A stretch of 59,495 bases of DNA from SCQX01 sp035720945 (GCA_035720945.1 DASTNK010000142.1:1-59495); one strand, 5' to 3'; positions 9,389 through 17,936 are shown, counted from the stretch's first letter. Program-made: numbers and translations. Notes: a model not told the origin generated them from the sequence alone.

Positions 9389-9516
9389 GACGAACTCCTT
9401 GCGACAGCCTTGTTGTTGTGTTCTGGGTCTTCGGGTGTGAAGCGGAAGTCGCGGCACACTGCCCGGGTGGTTCGGAAGACTGGATCGTGGTGTGAAACCG
9501 TTACTATATCGGACTG

Positions 9517-9543
9517 ATGGCGTCGCCGAGATGGTGACGCCAT
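9517..9543. promoter_or_regulatory. 8-bp inverted repeat upstream of the hydroxyacid dehydrogenase gene
   Basis: ATGGCGTC at 9517-9524 and GACGCCAT at 9536-9543 are perfect inverted arms with 11 bases between. They end 25 bases before the start codon at 9568 and lie in the divergent intergenic region shared with the S9 peptidase gene. The position suits an operator or a 5'-leader hairpin. There is no T-run to make it a terminator. Function is unproven. Confidence 0.35.
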
Positions 9544-9567
9544 GAAGACATTCCTTGGAACCATTCC

Positions 9568-10560
9568 ATGTCCGAAAAGTTCACGCGTATCGTGTTTCTC
9601 GACCGGGAAACGATTTCCCCGCAGACCGTGCTGCGGCCGGCGTCGTTTCCCCATGATCTTGTCGTGCATCAGCATACGGCCCCGGGTGACGTGGCGGCGC
9701 GCATCGCCGATGCGGACATCGTGATCACCAACAAGGTCAGGTTGGGCCGCGAGGCGCTGTCGGGCGCGTCGAGGCTGCGGATGATCGCCGTGGCCGCCAC
9801 GGGAACCGATGTGATCGACCTGCCAGCCTGCGCGGATCATGGCATTGTGGTGTCGAACATCCGTGGTTATGCCGTGAACACCGTGCCGGAGCACACTTTT
9901 GCCCTGATCTTCGCGTTGCGCCGCAGTATCGTGGCATATCGGGAGTCCGTCAAGGCGGGGCGCTGGCAGGAATCAGGCCAGTTCTGCTATTTTGATTACC
10001 CGATCCGCGATCTGGCCGGGGCCACGCTGGGCATCATCGGTGGCGGCGTGTTGGGTCAGGCGGTGGCCACCATCGGCCGTGCGCTGGGCATGAGAGTGGT
10101 CTTCTCGGCACGCAAGGGTGTGGCGCAGGCCGATGCACGGTACACCCCGTTCGAACAGGTGCTGGCTCAAAGCGACGTTCTGACCTTGCACTGCCCACTG
10201 AACGATGAGACGCGCGGCATGGTCGGTGACAAGGAGTTCGCCCTCATGACGCGCAAGCCCTTGCTCGTGAACACCGCACGCGGCGGGCTGGTCGATGAGG
10301 CGGCGCTCGAGCGTGCCCTGCGCTCGGGGCGGCTGGGTGGCGCGGGCTTTGATGTCGCCACCCCCGAGCCGCCTTCCGGAGACAGCGTCCTCATGCGCCT
10401 GCTGGATCTGCCCAATTTCATCCTCACCCCCCACGTGGCGTGGGCCAGCGACGAGGCGATTCAATCGCTGGCCGATCAACTCATGGACAATATCGATGCG
10501 TTTCAGTCCGGGACGCCGCGCAATGTGGTGGCCGCGCCGGGAGCGGCGCCGCGCAAGTAG
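9568..10560 (+). CDS. D-2-hydroxyacid dehydrogenase family protein (glycerate dehydrogenase-like)
   Basis: This NAD(P)-dependent enzyme of the D-isomer-specific 2-hydroxyacid dehydrogenase family has 330 residues. The nucleotide-binding motif reads 'GIIGGGVLGQAVATIGRALG' near residue 155. The catalytic Arg lies in 'VNTARGGLVDEAAL', and the catalytic His near the end in 'TPHVAWASDEA'. The first part contains 'IAVAATGTDVIDL', which resembles hydroxypyruvate/glycerate dehydrogenases (HprA-like), so reduction of hydroxypyruvate or glyoxylate is the best guess. The family is broad and the exact substrate cannot be read from sequence. Its 3' end overlaps the convergent truncated MFS gene by 58 bases. 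Confidence 0.85.
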   Translation: MSEKFTRIVFLDRETISPQTVLRPASFPHDLVVHQHTAPGDVAARIADADIVITNKVRLGREALSGASRLRMIAVAATGTDVIDLPACADHGIVVSNIRGYAVNTVPEHTFALIFALRRSIVAYRESVKAGRWQESGQFCYFDYPIRDLAGATLGIIGGGVLGQAVATIGRALGMRVVFSARKGVAQADARYTPFEQVLAQSDVLTLHCPLNDETRGMVGDKEFALMTRKPLLVNTARGGLVDEAALERALRSGRLGGAGFDVATPEPPSGDSVLMRLLDLPNFILTPHVAWASDEAIQSLADQLMDNIDAFQSGTPRNVVAAPGAAPRK

Positions 10561-11357
10561 CGCAAGGCCAGCGCGGCCGCCACCAGATAGCCCATCGTGA
10601 TCAAGCCGAAGGTCACGGGCAGGGAGCGCGGCCATGCCGGCGCGCTGTGCAAGATCGTTCCAATGAGCGCCACGCCGATCAGGGCGCCGATCTGACGATT
10701 GGCGTTCAATGCCGCCGCCGCGATGTTGGCGTGATCCTGGCCGGCCACTTCCATGACAGTCACTGTCATGGCGGGTATGGCAATGCCCACGCCCAGGTTG
10801 ATTAGCATGATCAGCGCGGCAAAGAGCCAATAGGGCAGTATGGTCGCCGTCGCGGTCACCACCGCGGTCAATGTGGCGGCGGACGCCAGGCCCAGGCTCA
10901 GCGGCATACGAGTGCCCCAGCGCGCGCCGACCTTTCCGGACGCCAGGTTGCCCAGTGTGAACATCATCAACAAGGGCAGGAGATCCAACCCGATGCGCCA
11001 GGCGTCGTCTCCACGAACCTGTTGCAGATAGAGGCTGATCAGGAACAGTTGTCCGAAAGCGGCCAGATTGATGAAAAAACCTATGCCGTTGGCCGCGGTG
11101 AAACGCGTGTTGCGGCGCAGCGTCCGCGGCACGATGGGCGTGGCGCTGTGTCGTTCGCGCGCGATGAAGGCGGTGAAGGCGGCAGCGCTAAGGATCAAGG
11201 CGCAGCCGATGGGCATCGACGCCCAGCCGTATGTGCCGTTCTCTATCATGGCGAAGGCCAGTGCCGCGAGGCCCGCGACGGCGAAAAGGTGGCCTGAGGG
11301 ATTGAGCGCCTGACGTTGGCGCGGCGATACCGCGATGTGTCGGCGCGTGAGCAGCAC
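10503..11357 (-). pseudogene. 5'-truncated MFS transporter (DHA2-type), C-terminal half only
   Basis: The reading frame encodes 284 residues that match only the C-terminal half of a 14-helix DHA2-type drug exporter. It begins near the middle ('LFAVAGLAALAFAMIENGTYGW') and continues with 'FINLAAFGQLFLISLYLQQVRG' and 'GVGIAIPAMTVTVMEVAGQDHANIAAAALNANRQIG', the late transmembrane helices. A complete protein has 450-500 residues. The sequence upstream of 11357 on this strand does not encode the missing N-terminal helices and runs into the enuR promoter region. The break therefore lies at the border of the ectoine cluster, as expected if acquisition or rearrangement of that cluster removed the 5' half. 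A residual expressed fragment cannot be excluded but is unlikely to transport. Confidence 0.75.
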
Positions 11358-11442
11358 GCATCGCCGTGCGCACTGTTTCGGGTGGTTTTTCGAAGTCGCC
11401 CCAAACTCGATTCAGAGTTACGTAACAGGTTTAGAGGATCAT

Positions 11443-11460
11443 AGGATTATCCTAGTACAA
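11443..11460 (+). promoter_or_regulatory. candidate EnuR operator half-site and small palindrome upstream of enuR
   Basis: CTAGTACAA at 11452-11460 matches the CTAGTACA found again upstream of eutB (12951-12958). It overlaps a small palindrome AGGATTATCCT at 11443-11453. Both lie 28-46 bases before the enuR start, and a further perfect palindrome GTTACGTAAC lies at 11417-11426. The motif shared by both promoter regions of the cluster suggests the binding site of the cluster's own MocR-type regulator. This is an inference from position and repetition only. Confidence 0.45.
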
Positions 11461-11488
11461 TCGAAAATCCTTCTCCAAAGGAATTTTC

Positions 11489-12883
11489 ATGGAACACTGG
11501 CGCGAGGCGCTGGCTGCATTTCGCGGGGGCGAGGCAAAGTACAAGATACTCGTCCAGGCCATCACCCGGGACATCGAAAATGGCAGCTTGCCAGACGGGG
11601 CGCGGCTTCCACCCCAGCGGGATGTCGGCCGTGAGCTGGGCATCAGCGTGCAGACGGTGTCCAACGCCTACAAAGAACTGGAACGCGATGGCCTCATTCG
11701 TTGTGAGGTGGGGCGCGGCAGTTTTGTGTCGCGCAATGTCACGGAGCAGGTGTCGTCGTATATGCTCGACCACAGCGAACGCTCCATAGCCGATTTTTCC
11801 ACGGCTCGCATCATTCATACCCTTGAACACGAACACGCCTGGCGTGACATCTGCGCGGCCATGTCGCGAGAAGCCGACCAACCCTGGATGCGCGACTGCC
11901 GACCCATCGCTGGATTCGATCGTCATCGTGCCGCGGCAGTCGCATGGTTGGCACACATGGGGGTCGAGTCCACACCGGATACCGTGCTCGTCACCAATGG
12001 TGCCGCGCACGCCGTGTTCCTGGCTCTGGCGTCCCTGGTGGGATCGGATGACACTGTGGCCTGCGAGAAACTTACCGATCATGGTGTCATTGGTGCCGCG
12101 CATGTGCTGGGTTTCACGCTGAAGGGGCTCGACATCGATGAATACGGCATCCGGCCAGACCATTTCGAGGACGTTTGCGCCAACGAACGCATCTCGGCAC
12201 TGGTCTGCATTCCCAACCTGCACAATCCCACGGGCGTGGTGATGCCAGAGGCTCGACGCCGCAGCCTGGTCCGGATCGCCCAGCGTTATGGGGTCTACAT
12301 CGTGGAGGACGATGTTTATGGCCCGCTGCTCGACACGCGTCCGCCCCCGCTCAGCCAGCTTGCGCCAGATCTCGGCTTCTACTGCACCAGTTTCACCAAA
12401 TCCGTCATGACCGGACTGCGGATTGGTTATCTCAGTGTGCCCACGCGCTTTGCCCTGCGGGTCAATGGCATACTGCGGGTCAATAGCTGGATGGCCACGC
12501 CGCTGATGGCCGAGGTGGCCGCCCGCTGGCAAGAGGACGGCACGGCTGAACATCTCATCCAGATACAGAGGGAGCGCCTGGCGAAGCGCCACGCCATGGT
12601 GGATGAGATCCTGGGCGATTATGTGGCATGGCACCATCCAGCGGGTCTGTCTGTCTGGGTCAACGTGCCTGACCACTGGCGCACGGAGACATTGGTCGGC
12701 GTGCTCAGGCGCCGTGGCATAGCCGTGACGTCACCAGAGCCGTTCTCCGTCCGCCAGTCGCATCGCACCAAGGCGTTCCGTCTGTGTGTGGGCGCCGACA
12801 TCGACGACGACGAAACGCGACGGGCGCTTGTCGAGGTGCGCTCCACGTTTGAACAATACCCGCTGGCCCACGATTTCGTCTGA
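11489..12883 (+). CDS. enuR: MocR/GntR-type PLP-dependent regulator of ectoine catabolism
   Basis: This transcription regulator has 464 residues. Residues about 15-80 form a GntR winged helix-turn-helix ('GARLPPQRDVGRELGISVQTVSNAY' in parts, then 'LERDGLIRCEVGRGSFVSR'). The rest is a class I aminotransferase-like domain. Its PLP Schiff-base lysine should be Lys304, in 'TSFTKSVMTGLRIGY'. In known EnuR proteins the repressor responds to ectoine breakdown intermediates (N-acetyl-diaminobutyrate and diaminobutyrate) and derepresses the eut/doe genes. Here it is the first gene of the cluster, in the same orientation, with a 135-bp gap before eutB that holds a probable operator. The EnuR name is given because of the neighbours; the family alone would only say MocR/GabR type. 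Confidence 0.87.
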   Translation: MEHWREALAAFRGGEAKYKILVQAITRDIENGSLPDGARLPPQRDVGRELGISVQTVSNAYKELERDGLIRCEVGRGSFVSRNVTEQVSSYMLDHSERSIADFSTARIIHTLEHEHAWRDICAAMSREADQPWMRDCRPIAGFDRHRAAAVAWLAHMGVESTPDTVLVTNGAAHAVFLALASLVGSDDTVACEKLTDHGVIGAAHVLGFTLKGLDIDEYGIRPDHFEDVCANERISALVCIPNLHNPTGVVMPEARRRSLVRIAQRYGVYIVEDDVYGPLLDTRPPPLSQLAPDLGFYCTSFTKSVMTGLRIGYLSVPTRFALRVNGILRVNSWMATPLMAEVAARWQEDGTAEHLIQIQRERLAKRHAMVDEILGDYVAWHHPAGLSVWVNVPDHWRTETLVGVLRRRGIAVTSPEPFSVRQSHRTKAFRLCVGADIDDDETRRALVEVRSTFEQYPLAHDFV

Positions 12884-12950
12884 CGCAGGATGTTTTTTCT
12901 GCCGGCTAGTGTTTGGTCTGTGGCTTTTCCCGTCCTTGATGTGAAATGAT

Positions 12951-12983
12951 CTAGTACATGAGAATAATAATATTGGTGTACTA
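12951..12983 (+). promoter_or_regulatory. inverted repeat, candidate EnuR operator in front of eutB
   Basis: CTAGTACA at 12951-12958 and TGTACTA at 12977-12983 are near-perfect inverted half-sites separated by 18 A/T-rich bases. Their centres are about 25 bp apart, which suits a dimer bound on one face of the helix. The spacer contains TAATAATATT, which could hold the -10 element. The same half-site occurs upstream of enuR. The eutB start at 13019 lies 36 bases beyond. Confidence 0.5.
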
Positions 12984-13018
12984 CACTCATTCGCAACACA
13001 ATCCAAGGTGTCGTGACT

Positions 13019-14008
13019 ATGATGGCGTTGTCACTCGGTGATGTCTACCAGGCGCGGAACAAATTGGCGGGAAGGGTGTGTCGGACTCCCCTCGTACACT
13101 CTCCAGTACTGTCGCAACTGGCTGGAACACCCGTCCATCTGAAGATGGAGTCGCACCAGCTTACCGGCAGCTTCAAGTTGCGTGGCGCCGCCAATGCCAT
13201 CGGGAACCTCGATGAGGCTCAACGGAAATGCGGTGTGGTGACCGCCTCTACTGGCAACCATGGCCGCGCTGTGGCCTATGCTGCGCGCCAGCGTGACATG
13301 CGCGCCGTGGTCTGCCTGTCCTCCCTGGTGCCTCAGAACAAGATCCAGGCCATTCGCGATCTCGGCGCAGAGGTCTGCATCGAAGGGAACAGCCAGGACG
13401 ATGCGCTGGCGCGGGCTGATCGGTTCGTGACCGAAGATGGGTTGGTGATGGTGCCTCCGTTCGATCATCCGGACGTGATCGCGGGACAAGGCACTGTCGG
13501 CCTCGAGATCCTGGAGCAACTCCCTGAAACAGGGTCGGTGCTCGTGCCATTGTCAGGCGGCGGCCTGTTGTCGGGCATCGCATTGGCGGTAAAAGCGGCC
13601 AGGCCGGCCATAACGGTCGTGGGCATCACCATGGAAAGCGGCTGCGCCATGCATGCCAGCCTGCGGGCCGGGCATCCGGTGCAGGTCGACGAGACCCCTT
13701 CGCTGGCCGACTCCCTTGGCGGTGGCATCGGCCTTGACAATCGTCTTACGTTTTCCATGGTGCGTGATCTGTGCGATCGAACGCTGTTGACGAGCGAAGC
13801 GGCCATAGCCGCTGCCATCGTGCATATGTATCGCCACGAACGCGAGGTCGTCGAAGGCGCGGCCGCCGTGGGTGTGGCGGCGCTCATGGATGGGTTGGTT
13901 GGTGATCTGGCCGTTCAGGGCCCCATGGTTCTGATCGTGAGCGGGCGGAACATCGACATGGCGCGACATCTGGATCTGCTGGCCCGTTCTGTTTCCCCTC
14001 CTTACTGA
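13019..14008 (+). CDS. eutB: hydroxyectoine utilization dehydratase EutB
   Basis: This fold-type II PLP enzyme resembles threonine dehydratase and has 329 residues. Lys53 in 'GSFKLRGAANAIG' is the PLP lysine, the substrate/PLP loop is 'ASTGNHGRAVAYAA', and the glycine-rich phosphate cup is 'VPLSGGGLLSGIALA'. EutB and EutC are proposed to convert 5-hydroxyectoine (or its ring-opened product) to the ectoine pathway by removing the hydroxyl group; the exact step is not settled. The ATG at 13019 is preferred because AAGGTG sits at 13005-13010. A GTG at 13013 is the alternative. It is the first structural gene behind the putative EnuR operator and is followed by eutC after 18 bases. Confidence 0.87.
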   Translation: MMALSLGDVYQARNKLAGRVCRTPLVHSPVLSQLAGTPVHLKMESHQLTGSFKLRGAANAIGNLDEAQRKCGVVTASTGNHGRAVAYAARQRDMRAVVCLSSLVPQNKIQAIRDLGAEVCIEGNSQDDALARADRFVTEDGLVMVPPFDHPDVIAGQGTVGLEILEQLPETGSVLVPLSGGGLLSGIALAVKAARPAITVVGITMESGCAMHASLRAGHPVQVDETPSLADSLGGGIGLDNRLTFSMVRDLCDRTLLTSEAAIAAAIVHMYRHEREVVEGAAAVGVAALMDGLVGDLAVQGPMVLIVSGRNIDMARHLDLLARSVSPPY

Positions 14009-14026
14009 GATTTCTCCGAGGTTCCC

Positions 14027-15019
14027 ATGCCCAAGGTCGTGATTCTGAGCGAGGCTGATCTGCGCGCTTGTGTGTCGCTGGATGCCGAGGCGGTCGATTG
14101 CGTGGAACGGGCGTTCCATCTGCTCGCCACAGCGCCTGTCGTGATGCCGCCCATCCTGCGTCTGGACATTGCCGAGGCCAATGGCGAGGTCGATGTGAAG
14201 ACGGCTTATCTGCCGGGTGTCGACAGTTTCGCCATCAAGGTCAGCCCGGGTTTTTTCGACAATCCGAAGCTTGGCCTGCCCAGTCTGAACGGGATGATGA
14301 TGCTGCTTTCGGCCCGCACGGGTCTGTTGCAGTCGCTATTGCTGGACAACGGCTACCTGACCGCCATTCGCACAGCGGCGGCGGGCGCGGTGGCCGCTCG
14401 CTGGTTGGCGCGGGCAGACGCGAGCAAAGTGGCCATCGTCGGGGCGGGGGAGCAGGCCGGATTGCAACTGCGGGCCCTGACGCTTGTGCGGCCGGTGTCT
14501 TCCGCAACCGTCTGGGCGCCCAACCCGGAAAAGGCGGCCAGCTTCGCCCTGCGCATGACGAGCCTGTTGTCATTGCCGGTGCAAGCCTGCGTCGATGTGG
14601 ACACGGCCCTGGCGGATGCCGACATCGCCGTCACCGCCACCCCCAGCACTCACCCGCTGATCTTCGAACATCATCTCCGTCCGGGCCTGCACATCACCGC
14701 CATGGGGTCGGATGCCGGCCACAAGAACGAGATATCACCGACCGCTGTCAAGGCGGTGGATTTGTATGTGTGCGATCGGCTGAGCCAAGCACGCGCCCTG
14801 GGCGAACTGAGGCACGCCATCGCGCGGGGCGCCATCGACGAAGACGCACCCATGATCGAACTGGGCCAGATCATTGCCGGGCAGAGCCCCGGGCGCAGGA
14901 GCGATGATGACATCACGCTTTGTGATCTTACCGGCACCGGGGCGCAAGATACAGCCATTGCGACATTGGCCCATGCGCGCGCACTGCGCAGCGGCCTTGG
15001 ACTCGATTTTCAATCCTGA
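14027..15019 (+). CDS. eutC: ornithine cyclodeaminase/mu-crystallin family protein EutC
   Basis: This 330-residue NAD-binding protein belongs to the ornithine cyclodeaminase/mu-crystallin family. The dinucleotide fold is seen in 'KVAIVGAGEQAGLQLRALTLV', preceded by 'LLLDNGYLTAIRTAAAGAVAA', which is the conserved substrate Arg/Lys region. Late motifs include 'HITAMGSDAGHKNEI' and 'GELRHAI'. Its place directly after eutB, and before doeA and doeB, identifies it as EutC, the partner of EutB in hydroxyectoine use. On its own the family could also mean alanine dehydrogenase or ornithine cyclodeaminase. Twenty bases separate it from doeA. Confidence 0.87.
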   Translation: MPKVVILSEADLRACVSLDAEAVDCVERAFHLLATAPVVMPPILRLDIAEANGEVDVKTAYLPGVDSFAIKVSPGFFDNPKLGLPSLNGMMMLLSARTGLLQSLLLDNGYLTAIRTAAAGAVAARWLARADASKVAIVGAGEQAGLQLRALTLVRPVSSATVWAPNPEKAASFALRMTSLLSLPVQACVDVDTALADADIAVTATPSTHPLIFEHHLRPGLHITAMGSDAGHKNEISPTAVKAVDLYVCDRLSQARALGELRHAIARGAIDEDAPMIELGQIIAGQSPGRRSDDDITLCDLTGTGAQDTAIATLAHARALRSGLGLDFQS

Positions 15020-15039
15020 CAACGTATGGATCTGACACC

Positions 15040-16269
15040 ATGGATACTCTTGACATTCCTCTCGCGGTGGACGAACCGGGCTCGTCGAATGCCGTCGAAC
15101 TGCCGTTCGAGCGCGGCGAGTATGCGCAACGCCTGAAGAAGACCCGGGAGGCCATGATGGCCCGCGGGATAGAGCTGCTGATCGTCAGCGACCCGACCAA
15201 CATGGCGTGGCTAACGGGGTACGACGGTTGGTCGTTCTACGTGCACCAGTGTGTGCTGGTGGCCCTGGAGGGTGAACCTGTATGGTATGGACGGGAGCAG
15301 GATGCCTACGGCGCCCAACGCACCGTGTACATGGCGGGTGACCATATCGCAAGCTATCCGGACTATTATGTGCAGTCGACGGAACGCCATCCCATGGACC
15401 TCCTGTGCCAAGAAGTCGTCGCCAGGCTTGGCTGCCTGCGCTGTCGGATCGGGGTCGAGATGGACAATTACTATTTCAGCGCCGCGGCATACGCCGCCTT
15501 GCGCCGCAACCTGCCCGATGCCCAATGGGTGGATGCCACGGGGCTGGTGAACTGGCAGAGAGCGGTGAAGTCCCCGCGTGAGATAAGTTATATGCGTGTG
15601 GCGGCACGCATTGTCGAGCGCATGCATCAGCGCATTCTGGAAGTGATCGAGCCTGGTATGCGCAAGAACGAGCTTGTGGCGCAAATCTACGCGGCGGGTA
15701 TTCAGGGAGTGCCAGGTCACGGAGGAGACTATCCGGCCATCGTGCCGCTGCTGCCCACCGGCCGGGATGCCGCCGCGCCACACCTGACCTGGAACGATGC
15801 GCCGATGGCGGGCAATGCGGGCACGTTCTTCGAAATCGCCGGCTGCTACAAACGCTATCACTGCCCACAGTCACGCACCGTCTATCTGGGCCATCCGCCC
15901 GCGCATTTCCTTGAGGCTGAACAAGCCGTGCTCGAGGGCATCGACGCCGGTCTGGAGCAAGCGCGGCCGGGCAATACCTGCGAGGATGTCGCCAACGCGT
16001 TTTTCCAACGGCTGAAACGCTACGGAATCGAGAAGACCAGTCGCTGCGGCTACGCGATCGGTGCGAGCTACCCCCCGGACTGGGGCGAACGCACCATGAG
16101 CCTGCGTCCCGGCGACCGCACTGTGCTTGAACCCGGCATGACCTTCCATTTCATGCCCGGGCTCTGGCAAAAGGACTGGGGCCTGGAAATCACCGAGAGC
16201 ATCCTCATCACGCCCACGGGCGCCGAGACGTTCTGCAATACACCGCGCAAACTGTTCATCAAAGAGTAA
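15040..16269 (+). CDS. doeA: ectoine hydrolase DoeA (EutD), M24 family
   Basis: This is the ectoine hydrolase, which opens the ectoine ring to give N-acetyl-L-2,4-diaminobutyrate. It has 409 residues with the two-domain creatinase/prolidase ('pita-bread', M24) architecture. The N-terminal domain includes 'LLIVSDPTNMAWLTGYDGWSF' split by a short loop, and the C-terminal catalytic domain starts at about residue 175 ('VKSPREISYMRVAARIVERM'). The catalytic-domain segments 'GHGGDYPAIVPLLPTGRDAAAPHLTW' and 'FEIAGCYKRYHCPQSRTVYLG' resemble EutD proteins, where the usual metal ligands of aminopeptidases are partly replaced. It is cytoplasmic and is immediately followed by doeB (4-base gap), the next enzyme of the pathway. 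Confidence 0.92.
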   Translation: MDTLDIPLAVDEPGSSNAVELPFERGEYAQRLKKTREAMMARGIELLIVSDPTNMAWLTGYDGWSFYVHQCVLVALEGEPVWYGREQDAYGAQRTVYMAGDHIASYPDYYVQSTERHPMDLLCQEVVARLGCLRCRIGVEMDNYYFSAAAYAALRRNLPDAQWVDATGLVNWQRAVKSPREISYMRVAARIVERMHQRILEVIEPGMRKNELVAQIYAAGIQGVPGHGGDYPAIVPLLPTGRDAAAPHLTWNDAPMAGNAGTFFEIAGCYKRYHCPQSRTVYLGHPPAHFLEAEQAVLEGIDAGLEQARPGNTCEDVANAFFQRLKRYGIEKTSRCGYAIGASYPPDWGERTMSLRPGDRTVLEPGMTFHFMPGLWQKDWGLEITESILITPTGAETFCNTPRKLFIKE

Positions 16270-16273
16270 GGCC

Positions 16274-17275
16274 ATGCGCAATTCGCCGATCAAGCCCACA
16301 GTCGACTTCACGCGCGAAGGGGTGCAGCATGGGTTCCTGAAGCTACCGTATTCACGCGATGAATCCGCGTGGGGAGCGTTGATGATCCCGATCACTGTGG
16401 TGCGTCGCGGCATCGGCCCCACTGTTCTATTGACCGGCGGCAACCACGGCGACGAATATGAGGGGCCGGTGGCGCTGGTCAAATTGGCCAATTCGCTCAA
16501 GGCATCCAGTGTGTCCGGTTGCGTGATCATCATCCCGTTCCTGAATTATCCGGCGTTTCTCGCGGGTCGGCGCACTTCGCCGATTGATCATGGCAATCTG
16601 AACCGCGTTTTTCCAGGGCGGCCGGATGGCACCGTCACAGAAAAGATCGCGGACTACGTTGAGCGCTATCTGCTGCCAATGGCCGACTATGTGCTGGACA
16701 TCCATGCAGGGGGGAAGACGCTGGATTTTCTTCCGCTTGCGGCCATTCATATACTCGACGACAAACAGCAGCAAGCGCGGTGCGAAGCGGCCATGCGCGC
16801 GTTTGGTGCGCCTTACTCCCTGAAAATCCTCGAACTCGACGGCGTCGGGATGCTCGATTCCTCGGCGGAACAGGCGGGAAAGGTGTTCGTGTCCACAGAG
16901 CTGGGGGGAGGGGGGGCGGTGACGGCTGCCAGTATCGCGGTCGCCGATGCCGGTGTTCATCGGTTTCTGGTGCATGCCGGTGTCTGCCGCGGCAAATCCC
17001 CGTCGCGTGGGACGATCATGCTCGACATGCCGGACGACGCTTGCTACACGCAGAGCGAGCATGACGGCCTGCTTGAAATGTGCAAGAGCCTGGGTGATCA
17101 TGTCGAGGCGGGTGATGTGCTGGCCCGTGTCTACGACACGACCCGCACCGGGGTGCCGGGTATCGCCTATCGCGCGGGCTGTGACGGCATTCTCACAGCC
17201 AGGCACTTTCCCGGTTTGGTCAAGTGCGGTGACACGATTGCTGTGGTGGCTCGTGTTGTGCCCAACGCTGACTGA
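16274..17275 (+). CDS. doeB: N-acetyl-L-2,4-diaminobutyrate deacetylase DoeB (EutE)
   Basis: This zinc deacylase of the AspA/AstE (M14-like) family has 333 residues. It removes the acetyl group from N-acetyl-diaminobutyrate to release L-2,4-diaminobutyrate. The zinc site is visible as His and Glu in 'TGGNHGDEYEGPVAL' and a further His in 'VLDIHAGGKT'. The catalytic Glu is probably in 'FVSTELGGGG'. The C-terminal ~100 residues form the beta-barrel domain common to this family ('SLGDHVEAGDVLARVYDTTR'). It is the fourth structural step in an uninterrupted run with doeA, and is followed after 32 bases by the AsnC-type regulator gene. Confidence 0.92.
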   Translation: MRNSPIKPTVDFTREGVQHGFLKLPYSRDESAWGALMIPITVVRRGIGPTVLLTGGNHGDEYEGPVALVKLANSLKASSVSGCVIIIPFLNYPAFLAGRRTSPIDHGNLNRVFPGRPDGTVTEKIADYVERYLLPMADYVLDIHAGGKTLDFLPLAAIHILDDKQQQARCEAAMRAFGAPYSLKILELDGVGMLDSSAEQAGKVFVSTELGGGGAVTAASIAVADAGVHRFLVHAGVCRGKSPSRGTIMLDMPDDACYTQSEHDGLLEMCKSLGDHVEAGDVLARVYDTTRTGVPGIAYRAGCDGILTARHFPGLVKCGDTIAVVARVVPNAD

Positions 17276-17307
17276 CACCACCTTCCCGCAACAGGACGCC
17301 CACCTAG

Positions 17308-17811
17308 ATGGTAAAACTTGATCGCTACGACCTGCAGATTCTCAAGACCCTGGCAACCCGGGGCCGAATCACCAAATCAGAACTGGCCAAGATCGTGTGT
17401 CTGTCGGTGTCGCCCACTTGGGAGAGGGTCAAGCGCCTCGAGACCATGGGGCTCATTCGTGGTTATCGCGCGGTCGTGGATTGGGGTAGCATTTTTCGCA
17501 GCAGCCAGGTGATTGTCGAAGTGCGCCTTGACCGTCACACCGCCTATGACATGCAGCGTTTCGAACAGCGGGTCGCCGAAGCACCCGAGGTCTCCCAGTG
17601 TTATGCCACGGGTGGTGGTGTCGATTATTTCCTGCATGTGCGTGCCCGCGATATCGATCAATACCAACGCTTCATCGACGGCTTGCTGCTCGAGAACCTG
17701 GGGATAGATCGCTATTTCACTTATATCGTCACGAAGATCATCAAGACCGCGCAGGTGATTCCCGCCGAAGCTGAAGAACCTGTGAAGGCGGCGCCGAACA
17801 ACTCTCTGTGA
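17308..17811 (+). CDS. doeX: Lrp/AsnC family regulator of ectoine catabolism
   Basis: This feast/famine-type regulator has 167 residues. An N-terminal helix-turn-helix occupies about residues 1-60 ('LDRYDLQILKTLATRGRITK' then 'LAKIVCLSVSPTWERVKRLE'). A C-terminal RAM ligand-binding domain follows, with 'CYATGGGVDYFLHVRARDIDQY' typical of the effector pocket. In ectoine users the protein in this place is called DoeX or AsnC and is thought to act with EnuR. It is in the same orientation as doeB. A 200-bp gap before doeC contains direct repeats that could be its targets. The ligand is unknown; diaminobutyrate or a related intermediate is plausible. Confidence 0.85.
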   Translation: MVKLDRYDLQILKTLATRGRITKSELAKIVCLSVSPTWERVKRLETMGLIRGYRAVVDWGSIFRSSQVIVEVRLDRHTAYDMQRFEQRVAEAPEVSQCYATGGGVDYFLHVRARDIDQYQRFIDGLLLENLGIDRYFTYIVTKIIKTAQVIPAEAEEPVKAAPNNSL

Positions 17812-17896
17812 TCATGCCATGAACGCCCGGAGCGGTCTGTGGCGTGGCCTTGAATGAGCCCCTCACGCAAATATTCTGTGGCAGCCGATGTTTTCA

Positions 17897-17936
17897 GATA
17901 AAACCGGGGCGAGGCTGTTTCAAAGCGGATAAAACC
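17897..17936 (+). promoter_or_regulatory. direct repeats GATAAAACC upstream of doeC
   Basis: GATAAAACC occurs at 17897-17905 and again at 17928-17936, a spacing of 31 bp or about three helical turns. Both copies are flanked by C/G-rich bases. They lie in the only sizeable gap inside the catabolic cluster, between doeX and doeC. In-phase repeats suit an Lrp/AsnC-type or MocR-type protein. A promoter for doeC-doeD is likely in this gap. No experimental support. Confidence 0.35.

Noticed and set aside
11447..12676. 409-codon minus-strand frame across enuR
   Set aside because: It is the antisense shadow of the MocR regulator gene, whose PLP lysine and HTH are intact on the plus strand.
15211..15861. 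216-codon minus-strand frame across doeA
   Set aside because: Antisense to a well-supported M24-type hydrolase; no ribosome site or domain.
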